From: Crystallibacter permensis
Lineage (GTDB): Bacteria; Actinomycetota; Actinomycetes; Actinomycetales; Micrococcaceae
Length of the DNA stretch: 64,000 bases
Assembly (NCBI RefSeq): GCF_025960875.1
Contig: NZ_JAODLR010000002.1
Location: 310,001-374,000 of the forward strand
Direction of reading: 5' to 3'
Within the stretch, counting starts at the first letter, position 1, and each line of letters starts with the position of its first letter. This document shows positions 8,556 through 16,571 of the stretch, piece after piece. Made by a program: the position numbers and the translations under genes. The notes beneath the pieces were generated by a model, which ran no database searches, had not been told where the DNA came from, and saw nothing but the letters and a program-made list of their open reading frames with translations.

Positions 8556-9604
8556 CGGACCAGGACGCACCGATGAGCCAAATCGAAATGACGCTGAGTT
8601 CATCCCGCATCGAGTTGGAGGACGGGACGGGTGCTGTGACGGCTTCGGTCACCAACGCCGCTGCCAAACCCCAGCGCGTGGTGCTGCGGGTCTTCGGCGG
8701 CGAGTTCGTTGCACCGCCCAAACCAGCTACCGGCGGCGCCCCGGAATCGGAGCACCCGCCGTCCCACCGTCCCAGCGTGCCGCCGCCGGATCCACCGCCC
8801 GACCCTACGGAGTGGGCCACCATCGACGAGAGCCTGCGGACCATTCCCGCCAGCGCCACCGAGCAGTACACGGTCTCCTTCGACGCGAAGTCCGCGCCAG
8901 GCGGCTCCTACTCCGTCAAGCTCAACGCCTACTCCGCCGATGAGCCGCCGGAGGCCAACAGCGGGCAGGTGCTGACGCTGGAGCTGGTGGTTCCGGCGCA
9001 ACCGGCCAAGCCGGAACCGAAGAAATTCCCCTGGTGGATTGTCGCCGCAGCCGCCGGACTCGTGGTGGTGATCGCCGTCGTTGTTTTCTTCCTTTGGCCC
9101 CGCAAGACGGAAGTGCCGCTGCTGACCGGCGGAACCCTGGAACAGGCGCAGGCAGCGCTGGTGGCAGCGGGACTGGGCGGGCAATTCAACCCGGTGGAAA
9201 GCACGGAGCCGCCGGAGACCGTGCTGAGCCAGGATCCGGAGGCCGGTACGGAGGTCGAACCCGAATCCATCGTTACGGTTGGCTTCGCAGTCGAGCAGAC
9301 TGTCGAGGTGCCCAACGTGATTGGCCAGCCGGCCGGTGCTGCCCGGTCAGGACTTCAGGACAGCGGCCTCCAGGTGGCGCTGAATCCGGCATCGACCTGC
9401 AGCATCAACGACAGCGGCTGCATCGTGCGTGGCCAGCTGCCGGAGGGTGGCGAACGCGTGCCGGTCGGCTCCACGGTGATGCTCACTATCAGCCCGTTCG
9501 TGTTCACCTTCCCCTGGCCCACCGACGTTTGCACGGTGATTTTCTGCGAACGGCTGGAGGTGGACGAGTTGGAGCGGATAGAGCTGCCGGACCTCGGCCG
9601 CTAA
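8552..9604 (+). CDS. Single-pass membrane protein with PASTA repeats
   Basis: A 350-aa protein starting ATG 8552 inside the previous stop. Residues of about 5-145 form an Ig/CARDB-like beta domain (IEMTLSSSRIELEDGTGAV, WATIDESLRTIPASATEQY, YSVKLNAYSADEPPEANSG) on the cytoplasmic side. Then come KKFPWWIVAAAAGLVVV, a transmembrane helix near 158-181, and two PASTA units (VPLLTGGTLEQAQAALVAAG... and VPNVIGQPAGAARSGLQDSG...). PASTA domains in Ser/Thr kinases and PBPs sense muropeptides or the cell wall, and here there is no kinase. Linked to eCIS genes, it may anchor or sense the wall for the injectisome. A paralogue lies at 11173. Confidence 0.78.
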   Translation: MTDQDAPMSQIEMTLSSSRIELEDGTGAVTASVTNAAAKPQRVVLRVFGGEFVAPPKPATGGAPESEHPPSHRPSVPPPDPPPDPTEWATIDESLRTIPASATEQYTVSFDAKSAPGGSYSVKLNAYSADEPPEANSGQVLTLELVVPAQPAKPEPKKFPWWIVAAAAGLVVVIAVVVFFLWPRKTEVPLLTGGTLEQAQAALVAAGLGGQFNPVESTEPPETVLSQDPEAGTEVEPESIVTVGFAVEQTVEVPNVIGQPAGAARSGLQDSGLQVALNPASTCSINDSGCIVRGQLPEGGERVPVGSTVMLTISPFVFTFPWPTDVCTVIFCERLEVDELERIELPDLGR

Positions 9605-10377
9605 TCTGCCGCGGATCCCGAGGAGCGGATGGCATTGATGATCGCCGGCAGCGAGTAGATGAGCATCACCAGGGCCCAGACCAGCGCCACCACCGCCGTC
9701 ACGATGGCCCATAAGTGATCGCCGATGGCCACCACCGGGCCGGGCAGGAAGCCGTGGATGAAGCCGAGCACCAGTTGCAGCACCACGGACACCACGACCA
9801 GCGCCATCAGACCTTTGACGCGCAGGAACCTCGGCTGGGACAGCACCAGGAAAACACCGAAACAGATTTTCAGGAAGAGCAACAACCCCAGCAAAGCCGC
9901 CGCCTGCCCCGTGGAAAAGCTGCCCCAGATCGCCAGGTAGGCCAGCGTGCCGAAGGGCGCGGCGACGAACAGCCCGATCATCAGCATCAGCGTGGCCAGC
10001 GCCGCGAGCCCGGCCAGCAGGCACATCACCACCCACAGCAGCGAAACCACCAGTGTGACAACGCCTTGAAGCCTGCCATAAATGCGCAGGGGAATCAGCA
10101 GGCTCAGCCCCACCATGAGCACGCTGAACAGCAGCAGCCCATCGATGAAGGCCAGGAAACCTATGCCGGCGCCGGGCGGCTGCGGGACCTCGCTGCCGGA
10201 GCCCGCCAACAGTTCTTCAGGCACCCCCAGCTCCAACGCCGCGCCGCTGGACGCACGTGAAGGCGGCCCGTCCAACAGGAGGACGGGCAACCCAACTTCC
10301 ACCAGGACCACCAGGACAGCAGCGACTACCGCAAGGAAGTACAACGGCCGGCGGAGACCGCCGGCTGCACCCGCCAT
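9601..10377 (-). CDS. Polytopic membrane protein, unknown function
   Basis: A 258-aa, very hydrophobic protein with about six or seven transmembrane helices, for example residues 13-34, 72-95, 104-140, and a last one near 225-250. It has short loops and no catalytic motif I can name. The only larger soluble part is the outer loop around 38-70 (RASSGAALELGVPEELLAG). It is convergent with the PASTA gene, the stops overlapping by four bases, and is probably co-transcribed after the small membrane protein at 10400-10597. It could be an envelope partner of the eCIS, but nothing in the sequence proves a link. Confidence 0.7.
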   Translation of the reverse strand: MAGAAGGLRRPLYFLAVVAAVLVVLVEVGLPVLLLDGPPSRASSGAALELGVPEELLAGSGSEVPQPPGAGIGFLAFIDGLLLFSVLMVGLSLLIPLRIYGRLQGVVTLVVSLLWVVMCLLAGLAALATLMLMIGLFVAAPFGTLAYLAIWGSFSTGQAAALLGLLLFLKICFGVFLVLSQPRFLRVKGLMALVVVSVVLQLVLGFIHGFLPGPVVAIGDHLWAIVTAVVALVWALVMLIYSLPAIINAIRSSGSAAD

Positions 10378-10399
10378 GCCCGCAGTGACCCGGCCTGGC

Positions 10400-10597
10400 C
10401 TAATCCGTCCGGCCGTGCGTGACGTAGGACAGGATCAGGAACACCCCGCCGAACACCATGAACGCGATACCGGCGACGGTCAGCCACAACTGGTTCAGGA
10501 CCAAGCCCAGCACCAGGAGTACCAGTCCGAGCCCGATCGCGCAGAACCAAGCGATCCTGCCCCGGGCGGTGAACAGCGGAACGGTATATTGCGGCAT
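10400..10597 (-). CDS. Small two-helix membrane protein
   Basis: A 65-aa protein starting at the ATG at 10597 on the minus strand, preceded by a purine-rich ribosome site (AAGGGGGATTGAA). This start is better than a longer upstream in-frame one. Residues 14-34 (IAWFCAIGLGLVLLVLGLVL) and 38-60 (LWLTVAGIAFMVFGGVFLIL) are two transmembrane helices joined by a short turn, ending THGRTD. It precedes the polytopic protein by 22 bases, so the two form a pair. Small paired-helix proteins of this type are common in actinobacteria and have no assigned role. Confidence 0.6.
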   Translation of the reverse strand: MPQYTVPLFTARGRIAWFCAIGLGLVLLVLGLVLNQLWLTVAGIAFMVFGGVFLILSYVTHGRTD

Positions 10598-11172
10598 TTC
10601 AATCCCCCTTCTTCGGCGCCGGGATTCCGGCGTCCGTAGCCGCAATTTTAAGGTCTTCGTCCCCCGCAGGCGATCGGAAAACAGTCACGATCAGGCCGCT
10701 CTTGCACCGCTCCAGCGACGCCGGGCGTTTCCAAAACGTTACCTTCCGCCGGGCAGCCGACCTCTGCACGATGCAGCCCGACAGCGGGCCCAAAAAGACT
10801 CCTCCGGATCCGCTATCAGCGGGGCAAACAGACTCTGGTGGCGGCCGGTTCCGAGGCGTACCATGACGATTGTTTGACGCCAAGGGCCGTCGCAATTGAC
10901 GGGCCAGCGGCGGGAGCTTCTGAAGTGTTCTGGAGGCGGCTGTGTGGGACTTTGGTAGCGGTCATGTGTGAGGCGAGGAAAGCACCGCCCGCTTAACCCT
11001 CCGCGCAGTTCCCGAGAACATCAGCATCTCCCCCCGATCCCGTCTCAGACCAGGATGGGCAGCTACAACGGACCGTTCCGTCGGCAGAGCCGCCAGGACC
11101 TTATTAATCTCGCGCCCACGTCCGGCGGCGCCGATAGCGAGACATAACTGAAACTATGAGGAGGGGGCTCCG
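10598..11172. other. Intergenic region between divergent membrane-protein genes
   Basis: About 570 bases separate the small membrane gene (minus) from the second PASTA gene (plus). It must carry both promoters, but I see no clear -35/-10 pair. A minus-strand frame of 98 codons at 10599-10895 has atypical composition (many Arg, Pro, Ser) and overlaps the start of the small gene, so I do not call it. Just before 11173 there is a strong ribosome binding site, GAGGAGGGGG, seven bases before the ATG. Confidence 0.5.
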
Positions 11173-12117
11173 ATGAGCGGGATCGAGATGACCTTGAGCG
11201 CCGGCAGCATTAAGCTCGAACAAGGAGTGGGGGCGGTGGCCGCGTCGGTGACAAACACGGCGGCTGAATCACAGCGCGTGGTGCTGCGCGTCTACGACGG
11301 GAACGGAACTGCTCCCCCGGCAACCGGCGAGCGCCAGCAACCAGCAAGCTGGGCGACTATCGATGAAAGTCTACGCACCATTCCCGCGGGCGCAACCGAA
11401 CAGTACAAAGTCGAGTTCGACGCGAAGGGCGCGCCCAGCGGAACCTATTCGGTCAAACTCAACGCCTATTCAGCCGACGAGCCACCGGAGGCTAACAGCG
11501 GTGAAGTACTCGGCTTGGAAATAGCCATCCCGCCGACCAAAGAACCTGCCAAGCCGAAACCGTTCCCTTGGTGGATGGTTGCGGCCGGAGCCGGCCTGCT
11601 CGTGGTGATCGGCGCCGTCGTTTTCTTCATGTGGCCCAGAGGTACCGAGGTACCCCAGGTGGCGGACGGAACGCTGAGCCAGGCAGTTGAGCTACTGGAG
11701 AAAGCAGACCTCCAGCCAAAGGTCCAGACGGTTGAAAGCGACCGCGCCCCTGACACGGTCCTCACGCAGGATCCGACGGCTGGGACCAAAGTCGAACGCG
11801 AGTCCTTGGTGTCCCTTGAGGTGGCAATCGAACCGGCGGATGACTGTCTGCCCGGCTACGTCTACCGACTTGTTGTTCCCGACGACGAGATTTGCGTAAC
11901 ACCGGAATCCGCGGCGCAGGTCCTGGTCGATAACGAGGAAATCACGCAGCTCCGGCGCAAGCCCAATCCGCCCGGCGGCCCGTACGGAATAAACACTTGC
12001 CTTCAAGGTTTCGTGTGGCGTGACGCGTACAACGGCGACCAGATCTGCGTCACCGTCGAGACACGGTCCCGCACCGCTCAGGAGAATGCCGAAGCTGACT
12101 CCCGCAGAGCGCCATAA
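11173..12117 (+). CDS. Second PASTA membrane protein, with C-terminal CxxG-type repeats
   Basis: A 314-aa paralogue of the protein at 8552. The N-terminal beta domain is almost the same (IEMTLSAGSIKLEQGVGAV, WATIDESLRTIPAGATEQY, LNAYSADEPPEANSG), followed by a transmembrane helix near 131-155 (PFPWWMVAAGAGLLVVIGAV) and one PASTA unit (VPQVADGTLSQAVELLEKAD). The end differs: two copies of a C-x2-G-[YF]-V-[YW]-R...D-x-I-C-V-T motif (CLPGYVYRLVVPDDEICVTP, then CLQGFVWRDAYNGDQICVTV). The motif recurs in secreted actinobacterial proteins of unknown role, probably as disulphide-bonded loops. It has its own strong ribosome site and likely its own promoter. Confidence 0.78.
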   Translation: MSGIEMTLSAGSIKLEQGVGAVAASVTNTAAESQRVVLRVYDGNGTAPPATGERQQPASWATIDESLRTIPAGATEQYKVEFDAKGAPSGTYSVKLNAYSADEPPEANSGEVLGLEIAIPPTKEPAKPKPFPWWMVAAGAGLLVVIGAVVFFMWPRGTEVPQVADGTLSQAVELLEKADLQPKVQTVESDRAPDTVLTQDPTAGTKVERESLVSLEVAIEPADDCLPGYVYRLVVPDDEICVTPESAAQVLVDNEEITQLRRKPNPPGGPYGINTCLQGFVWRDAYNGDQICVTVETRSRTAQENAEADSRRAP

Positions 12118-12151
12118 CGCGGAATCCCTCGGCCCCACAGCCTCATCCAAA

Positions 12152-12177
12152 CAACGACGGCGGGTGGTTGCGTTGCG
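12152..12177 (+). repeat. Direct repeat, left copy, beside the P450 gene
   Basis: This 26-base stretch (CAACGACGGCGGGTGG...GTTGCG) recurs with one mismatch at 13534-13559 in the same orientation. The two copies bracket the P450 gene. It may be a shared transcription-end element, a relic of a gene duplication or the trace of an insertion. Confidence 0.6.
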
Positions 12178-12196
12178 GGCCTCCAATACGCGAGGC

Positions 12197-13444
12197 CTAC
12201 CCGAAGCGGACAGGCAGCGTTTGGTAGCGCGTCCACAACGGCAGCGGTTCGAGCGCGAGCTCGGAGCGGTCCACGGCCAGCCGCAGGTTGGGATTGCGTT
12301 CAAACAGGATGCCCAGCGCCACCCGGGTCTCCAGCCGCGCCAGGTTCGCCCCGAGGCAGTAGTGCACGCCATGGCCGAACGAGAGGTGGTTGTTGGGGCG
12401 GCGGTCAATATCGAAGCGGTCCGGATCCTCGAACATGTCCGGGTCGCGGTTGGCCGCCTGCGTCAGCGGAACCACCGACGCACCGGCCGGAATGGTGGTG
12501 TCGTGCCAGACCACTTCTTCGGTCGCGGTGACCGGTTCAGTTCCCCCGACCGGGCTGTTGTAGCGCAGAACTTCTTCGACAGCCCCACGCCAGAGTTCCT
12601 CATCACCCGAGGCGCCGCGTAGCCGGTCGAGCTGATCCGGGTGGTCAAGCAGGGTGACCACGGCGTTGGTGATCAGGTTGTAGGTGGTCTCGTACCCTGC
12701 AGTGATCAGCAGGAACGCCATGGCGACCAGTTCGTTCTCATCGAGGCGGTCGCCTTCTTCTTCAGCATGGATCAGCCCGGTCAGGATGTCATCGCCCGGC
12801 TCGGACCGCTTATGTTCGATCAGCTCACGGACCAGCTCGGTCAGCTCGTTGATTTCCCGGATCCAGCTGTCCTGGCCATAGTCGGCCGCACCCGCAATCA
12901 GGGCCTGCGTGCCCTTCTGGAAGCGGTCCCGGTCGGCGTCCGGAACCCCCATCATCTCGTTGATCACCGTCGACGGGATCGGCAGCGCGAACTGTTCGCG
13001 CAGATCTACAGGTCCGCCCGGTTCGAGCCGATCAAGCAGGCCGTTGGCCAGCTCAGCCACCCGCTCGCCAATCCGGGCGATTGCCCGCGGCGTGAACGGC
13101 TTGACCACGAGCATACGCAACCGCCGGTGAGCCGGATCGTCCATCATGATCATGCTGTAGGTAGTCAGCAGCTTCATCGGCTCCCGTGCCGCCACCGGGA
13201 ATTGCTCCAGGAACCCCGGCCCTTTCCCGCCCGGCGACCGCTGGAATCGCTCATCGGTCAATAACGTCCGGCAGTCGGCATAGCGGGAGACCATCCACAG
13301 ATCCTGGTCGCCCAGATAGGCCAACCGCCCGCGGTAGACCGGCGCGTTTTCCCGCAGCCATGCGTAGTGAGCATAGGGGTCGGCCAGGAACTCCGGGCTC
13401 CCCACCACGATCGGATGTCTGACTACCTTTTGAGGAGTTGTCAT
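12197..13444 (-). CDS. Cytochrome P450 monooxygenase (class I bacterial type)
   Basis: A 415-aa soluble P450 with all diagnostic motifs: the I-helix oxygen-binding stretch (FLLITAGYETT), the K-helix ExxR (EEVLR), the DRFDIDRRPN meander and the haem loop FGHGVHYCLG with its cysteine ligand at about residue 363. Substrate recognition regions do not name a substrate. No ferredoxin or reductase gene is adjacent, so electrons must come from elsewhere. The gene ends the minus-strand block containing an enolase-superfamily enzyme and an amino-acid transporter, but 166 bases and a hairpin separate it from them, so it is probably a separate unit. Bounded by a 26-base direct repeat. Confidence 0.93.
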   Translation of the reverse strand: MTTPQKVVRHPIVVGSPEFLADPYAHYAWLRENAPVYRGRLAYLGDQDLWMVSRYADCRTLLTDERFQRSPGGKGPGFLEQFPVAAREPMKLLTTYSMIMMDDPAHRRLRMLVVKPFTPRAIARIGERVAELANGLLDRLEPGGPVDLREQFALPIPSTVINEMMGVPDADRDRFQKGTQALIAGAADYGQDSWIREINELTELVRELIEHKRSEPGDDILTGLIHAEEEGDRLDENELVAMAFLLITAGYETTYNLITNAVVTLLDHPDQLDRLRGASGDEELWRGAVEEVLRYNSPVGGTEPVTATEEVVWHDTTIPAGASVVPLTQAANRDPDMFEDPDRFDIDRRPNNHLSFGHGVHYCLGANLARLETRVALGILFERNPNLRLAVDRSELALEPLPLWTRYQTLPVRFG

Positions 13445-13533
13445 GGTGACTCCCGGAATTCGCTTTGACGCCTCTGGAGGACGGTATCAACATTGTCTGC
13501 CCTGAGGGTGTCCGGTTCCAAGGGACCTACAAC

Positions 13534-13559
13534 CAACGACGGCGAGTGGTTGCGTTGCG
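13534..13559 (+). repeat. Direct repeat, right copy, beside the P450 gene
   Basis: Second copy of the 26-base element at 12152-12177, one base different, in the same orientation. Its central GGCGAGTGG is also one arm of the hairpin at 13541-13571. Confidence 0.6.
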
Positions 13560-13571
13560 CTTCCACCCGCC
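13541..13571 (-). terminator. Possible transcription terminator after the enolase-superfamily gene
   Basis: GGCGAGTGG at 13541-13549 pairs with CCACCCGCC at 13563-13571, nine base pairs with one mismatch and a 13-base loop. It lies 40 bases past the stop of the minus-strand gene at 13611. There is no run of T, which is common for actinobacterial terminators but weakens the call. Confidence 0.35.
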
Positions 13572-13610
13572 GTTTCGCTCGGTCTGCTTATTGAGAACCA
13601 GCGCCAACCG

Positions 13611-14723
13611 TCACGCAAACACTTCGCACTCGGTCACCGTAAGCTCGGCAAGGATGTCGGTGTCCACGTCGACGCCGAGACCAGGCCGTTCGGTGATCTG
13701 GACGTCGGGCAGAACGTACTGCAGGTCCCCCAGTTCCTTCGCGAACTTCATCGGCCCGGACAGTTCAGTGGAAACGATGTTGGGATGGCTAAGGGCCAGA
13801 TGGAACCCCGCAGCCGAAGCGATACTTGACTCGAGCATGGAGCCGATCTGCACTTTGAGTCCCCCGAGTTCAGCCTGCGTCGCCAAGCGGTGGCAGGGCG
13901 TGATGCCGCCGCTCTTCATGAGCTTCAGGTTGACCATGTCCACCGAGCGGTCGCGGACGAACCGTGCAAGGTCGCCGGCATCCACCACGGATTCGTCGGC
14001 CATGAGCCGCGCGCTCGTGTCCTGTCGGAGCAGGCGGAATCCGTCAATGTCGTCGGCGAGGATTGGCTGCTCTATCCAATCGATGCCGAACGGCTCAAGG
14101 GCCCGGATCATGACGCGCGCCGTGGCCGGATCGCCCCACCCCTGGTTCGCATCCACCCGGATGGCGAGGTCGTCCCCGATCGCCGTCCTAACGGCCCGAA
14201 CGCGCTCCACGTCCTGCCCGTCGTCGCTGCCGAGCTTCATCTTGAGGTGCCGGTAGCCTTCGCCGCGCGCTTGGACTGCTTGTTCGGCGAGCACTTCGGG
14301 CTCCAGAATGCTCATCACCCGCGCGATCGTCGGCTGCTCTGGCCGGCGGCCTCCCAGGAGTGCGTAGATGGGTCGCCCGGCAGCTTTTCCGGCCAGATCC
14401 CAACAGGCAATGTCGACGGCCGCCTTCGCCGCACCGCATCCCTTCAACGACTGGTCGAGCCGCTGATGGATGGCCGTGATGTCCCGCGGATCCATTCCCA
14501 GGATGGCCGGAATCAGCTCGGTCTTGAGCGCTTCGACCGTTCCGGTCGGCGTTTCTCCGGTGATGTGCCCATCCGGAACGCTCTCGCCGTAGCCCACCAG
14601 TCCGTCGTCGGTCTCAAGGGTCAGGATGATGCTCGGCATCGAATCGTAGGTGGCATACGAAACAACGAAGGGTTCCAGCAGCGGAACATCGATGAGCGCG
14701 ATGGTGGCGCGGGAGATTTTCAT
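13611..14723 (-). CDS. Enolase-superfamily enzyme, muconate-lactonizing subgroup (racemase/epimerase type)
   Basis: A 370-aa protein with the full catalytic set of the MLE subgroup: KMK at 161-163 (the K-x-K base), metal ligands D191 (RVDANQGW), E218 (DWIEQP) and D243 (MADES), and the opposite base K267 (NLKLMK). GSMLES follows. Lysines on both faces fit proton exchange at an alpha carbon, as in N-succinylamino-acid racemase, dipeptide epimerase, hydroxyproline-betaine epimerase or cis-3-hydroxyproline dehydratase. The neighbouring amino-acid ABC transporter and COG3375 GNAT favour an amino-acid derivative as substrate. It starts 65 bases after the ATPase gene, in the same direction. The exact reaction cannot be read from the sequence. 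Confidence 0.85.
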   Translation of the reverse strand: MKISRATIALIDVPLLEPFVVSYATYDSMPSIILTLETDDGLVGYGESVPDGHITGETPTGTVEALKTELIPAILGMDPRDITAIHQRLDQSLKGCGAAKAAVDIACWDLAGKAAGRPIYALLGGRRPEQPTIARVMSILEPEVLAEQAVQARGEGYRHLKMKLGSDDGQDVERVRAVRTAIGDDLAIRVDANQGWGDPATARVMIRALEPFGIDWIEQPILADDIDGFRLLRQDTSARLMADESVVDAGDLARFVRDRSVDMVNLKLMKSGGITPCHRLATQAELGGLKVQIGSMLESSIASAAGFHLALSHPNIVSTELSGPMKFAKELGDLQYVLPDVQITERPGLGVDVDTDILAELTVTECEVFA

Positions 14724-14788
14724 TCGAAACTCGCATTCAAGAGAGGGATAGGGGTGGGACTGACCAGGGACGCTGACGGTACGCCCGG

Positions 14789-15598
14789 CTACATGACGCT
14801 GTTGAGGAAGGCTGTGGTCCGGGGATGCTGCGGATTGTCGAACACCGCGGCCGGCACACCCGATTCCACCACCACGCCTCCATCCATAAAGACGACGTTG
14901 TCCGCGGCGCTGCGGGCGAAGCCGATCTCGTGGGTCACGACAATCATGGTCATCCCGTCGGCGGCGAGTGTCCGCATCACGTCCAGGACATCGCCGACAA
15001 GCTCGGGGTCCAGTGCGCTCGTTGGCTCATCGAACAGCAGGAGCTGGGGGTCCATGGCGAGCGCCCGGGCAATCGCGACGCGCTGTTGCTGCCCGCCCGA
15101 AAGCTGCGCCGGATAAGCCTTCGCCAGGTGGGCGAGGCCCACCCGGTCCAGCAACTCCATTCCGCGCTTGAGCGCCTGCTGCTTGGGCACCTTCTTCACT
15201 CCCACGGGCGCGGCCCAGATGTTCTCCAAAGCGCTCATGTGGGGGAACAGGTTGAACCGCTGGAACACCATGCCGATGCTGCGGCGTTGCCGGGCTACCT
15301 CGCGCGGGTTCATTTCGAAGACCCGGTCCTGGCGCTGGGCGTAGCCGATCAGTTCGCCGGCCACAGAGATGCGGCCGCCGTCGATCCTCTCCAAATGGTT
15401 GATGCAGCGCAGGAACGTGGACTTGCCGGAGCCGGATGGGCCCAGGAGGCACATCACCTCACCGGCATTGACGGTCAGTGAGATGCCTTTCAGCACCTCC
15501 ACGCTGCCGTACTGCTTGCGGACGTTGCTGGCAACCAGAAGCGGTGACGCCGTTGCGGCGGCGGGTCGGGTCCGGTGGGTTGCGAGGGCGTCAGTCAT
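14789..15598 (-). CDS. Polar amino-acid ABC transporter, ATP-binding protein
   Basis: A 269-aa ATPase with Walker A (GPSGSGKST), Q-loop (GMVFQRFNLFPHM), signature (LSGGQQQRVAIARAL), Walker B (LLLFDEPTSALDPE) and H-loop (VVTHEIGFAR). The FNLFPHMSALEN stretch and the size place it in the GlnQ/HisP group that powers uptake of amino acids or opines. The start lies inside the permease gene by eight bases, so the two are translationally coupled. About 20 extra N-terminal residues (THRTRPAAATASP) precede the domain. Confidence 0.92.
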   Translation of the reverse strand: MTDALATHRTRPAAATASPLLVASNVRKQYGSVEVLKGISLTVNAGEVMCLLGPSGSGKSTFLRCINHLERIDGGRISVAGELIGYAQRQDRVFEMNPREVARQRRSIGMVFQRFNLFPHMSALENIWAAPVGVKKVPKQQALKRGMELLDRVGLAHLAKAYPAQLSGGQQQRVAIARALAMDPQLLLFDEPTSALDPELVGDVLDVMRTLAADGMTMIVVTHEIGFARSAADNVVFMDGGVVVESGVPAAVFDNPQHPRTTAFLNSVM

Positions 15599-16571
15599 TG
15601 ACCGGTCCTTTCGATTCTGGCTGCTTGCCTTTGCGGAACGAGGACATGAGCCGGCCCAACGGCGTGGGCCCCGGCTGCCGTGCGCTTCCGCGGCCGTAGT
15701 GCCGTTCCAGGTAGTACTGCGGCACGGACAGCACCGAGGTCAGGAAGAGATACCAGCAACTAACGACGACGAGCAGCTCCACCTGGCGGAGGTTTTGCGA
15801 GGAGATCTGGGTGGCCACGGTGTAGAGCTCAAGAACCGCGATGACGGACAGCAGGGACGTGTTCTTCAGCATCGAGATGGTCTCGTTGCCCATCGGCGGA
15901 GTGATCACGCGCATCGCCTGCGGCAGCACTACCCGAAAGAGGGTGTAGGCCGGAGACATTCCTAGCGAGGCGGCCGCCTCTTGTTGGCCCGCATCCACCG
16001 AGACCAGCCCGCCCCTGATGATCTCCGCGGAATACGCGGCCTGGTTCAGGGTCATGGCCAGCAGCCCGGCGGTGAAGGCCGGCACCAGCGTGTTGGTGTC
16101 TACCGAGAACACCGTGAAGTCCGTGAACGGGATGCCCAGGGATATCTGCGAGTACAGCAGCCCCAGGTAGCCCCAGAAGACAATCTGGATCAGCAGCGGG
16201 GTGCCGCGGAATACCCAGACGTAGAACCAGGCGAAGGCGTTCATCACGGGGTTTTTCGACAGCCGCATCACCGCCAGCAGCACGCCGAGGACGGTCGAGA
16301 CGAGCATGGAAACGACGGTCACCACCAGGGTGAGGCCGATTCCGCTGAGGATGCGCGGGTGGAAGACGTAGCTGCTGATGGTGGCGTGGTCGATATTGGG
16401 GTTGGTCCACAGGGACGAGAAGAGAGCGACGAACCCCAGGGCGAGTGCCCCCGCGACGATCCACCGCCACGGATGCCGCAAGGGAACAGCGACGACGTCG
16501 TCCGCCGTGCTGGCCGTGGTGCTACCCGTTTCTCCTACATGCGGGGCGGGGAGGGTGCTCACCTGCTTCAT
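15591..16571 (-). CDS. Polar amino-acid ABC transporter, permease
   Basis: A 326-aa membrane protein of the HisM/GlnP type with about six helices. The first is near residues 38-56. The EAA loop QEAAASLGMSPAYTLFRVVLPQAMR, which docks on the ATPase, lies near residues 195-220. An extended N-terminus of about 30 residues precedes the first helix. As a single permease it probably works as a homodimer. Both ends overlap neighbours (8 bases with the ATPase, 4 with the binding protein), so the three genes form one transport operon. Confidence 0.92.
   Translation of the reverse strand: MKQVSTLPAPHVGETGSTTASTADDVVAVPLRHPWRWIVAGALALGFVALFSSLWTNPNIDHATISSYVFHPRILSGIGLTLVVTVVSMLVSTVLGVLLAVMRLSKNPVMNAFAWFYVWVFRGTPLLIQIVFWGYLGLLYSQISLGIPFTDFTVFSVDTNTLVPAFTAGLLAMTLNQAAYSAEIIRGGLVSVDAGQQEAAASLGMSPAYTLFRVVLPQAMRVITPPMGNETISMLKNTSLLSVIAVLELYTVATQISSQNLRQVELLVVVSCWYLFLTSVLSVPQYYLERHYGRGSARQPGPTPLGRLMSSFRKGKQPESKGPVND

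Noticed and set aside
10599-10895. 98-codon minus-strand frame upstream of the small membrane gene
   Set aside because: Overlaps the ribosome site and start of a better gene and is Arg/Pro-rich without pattern.
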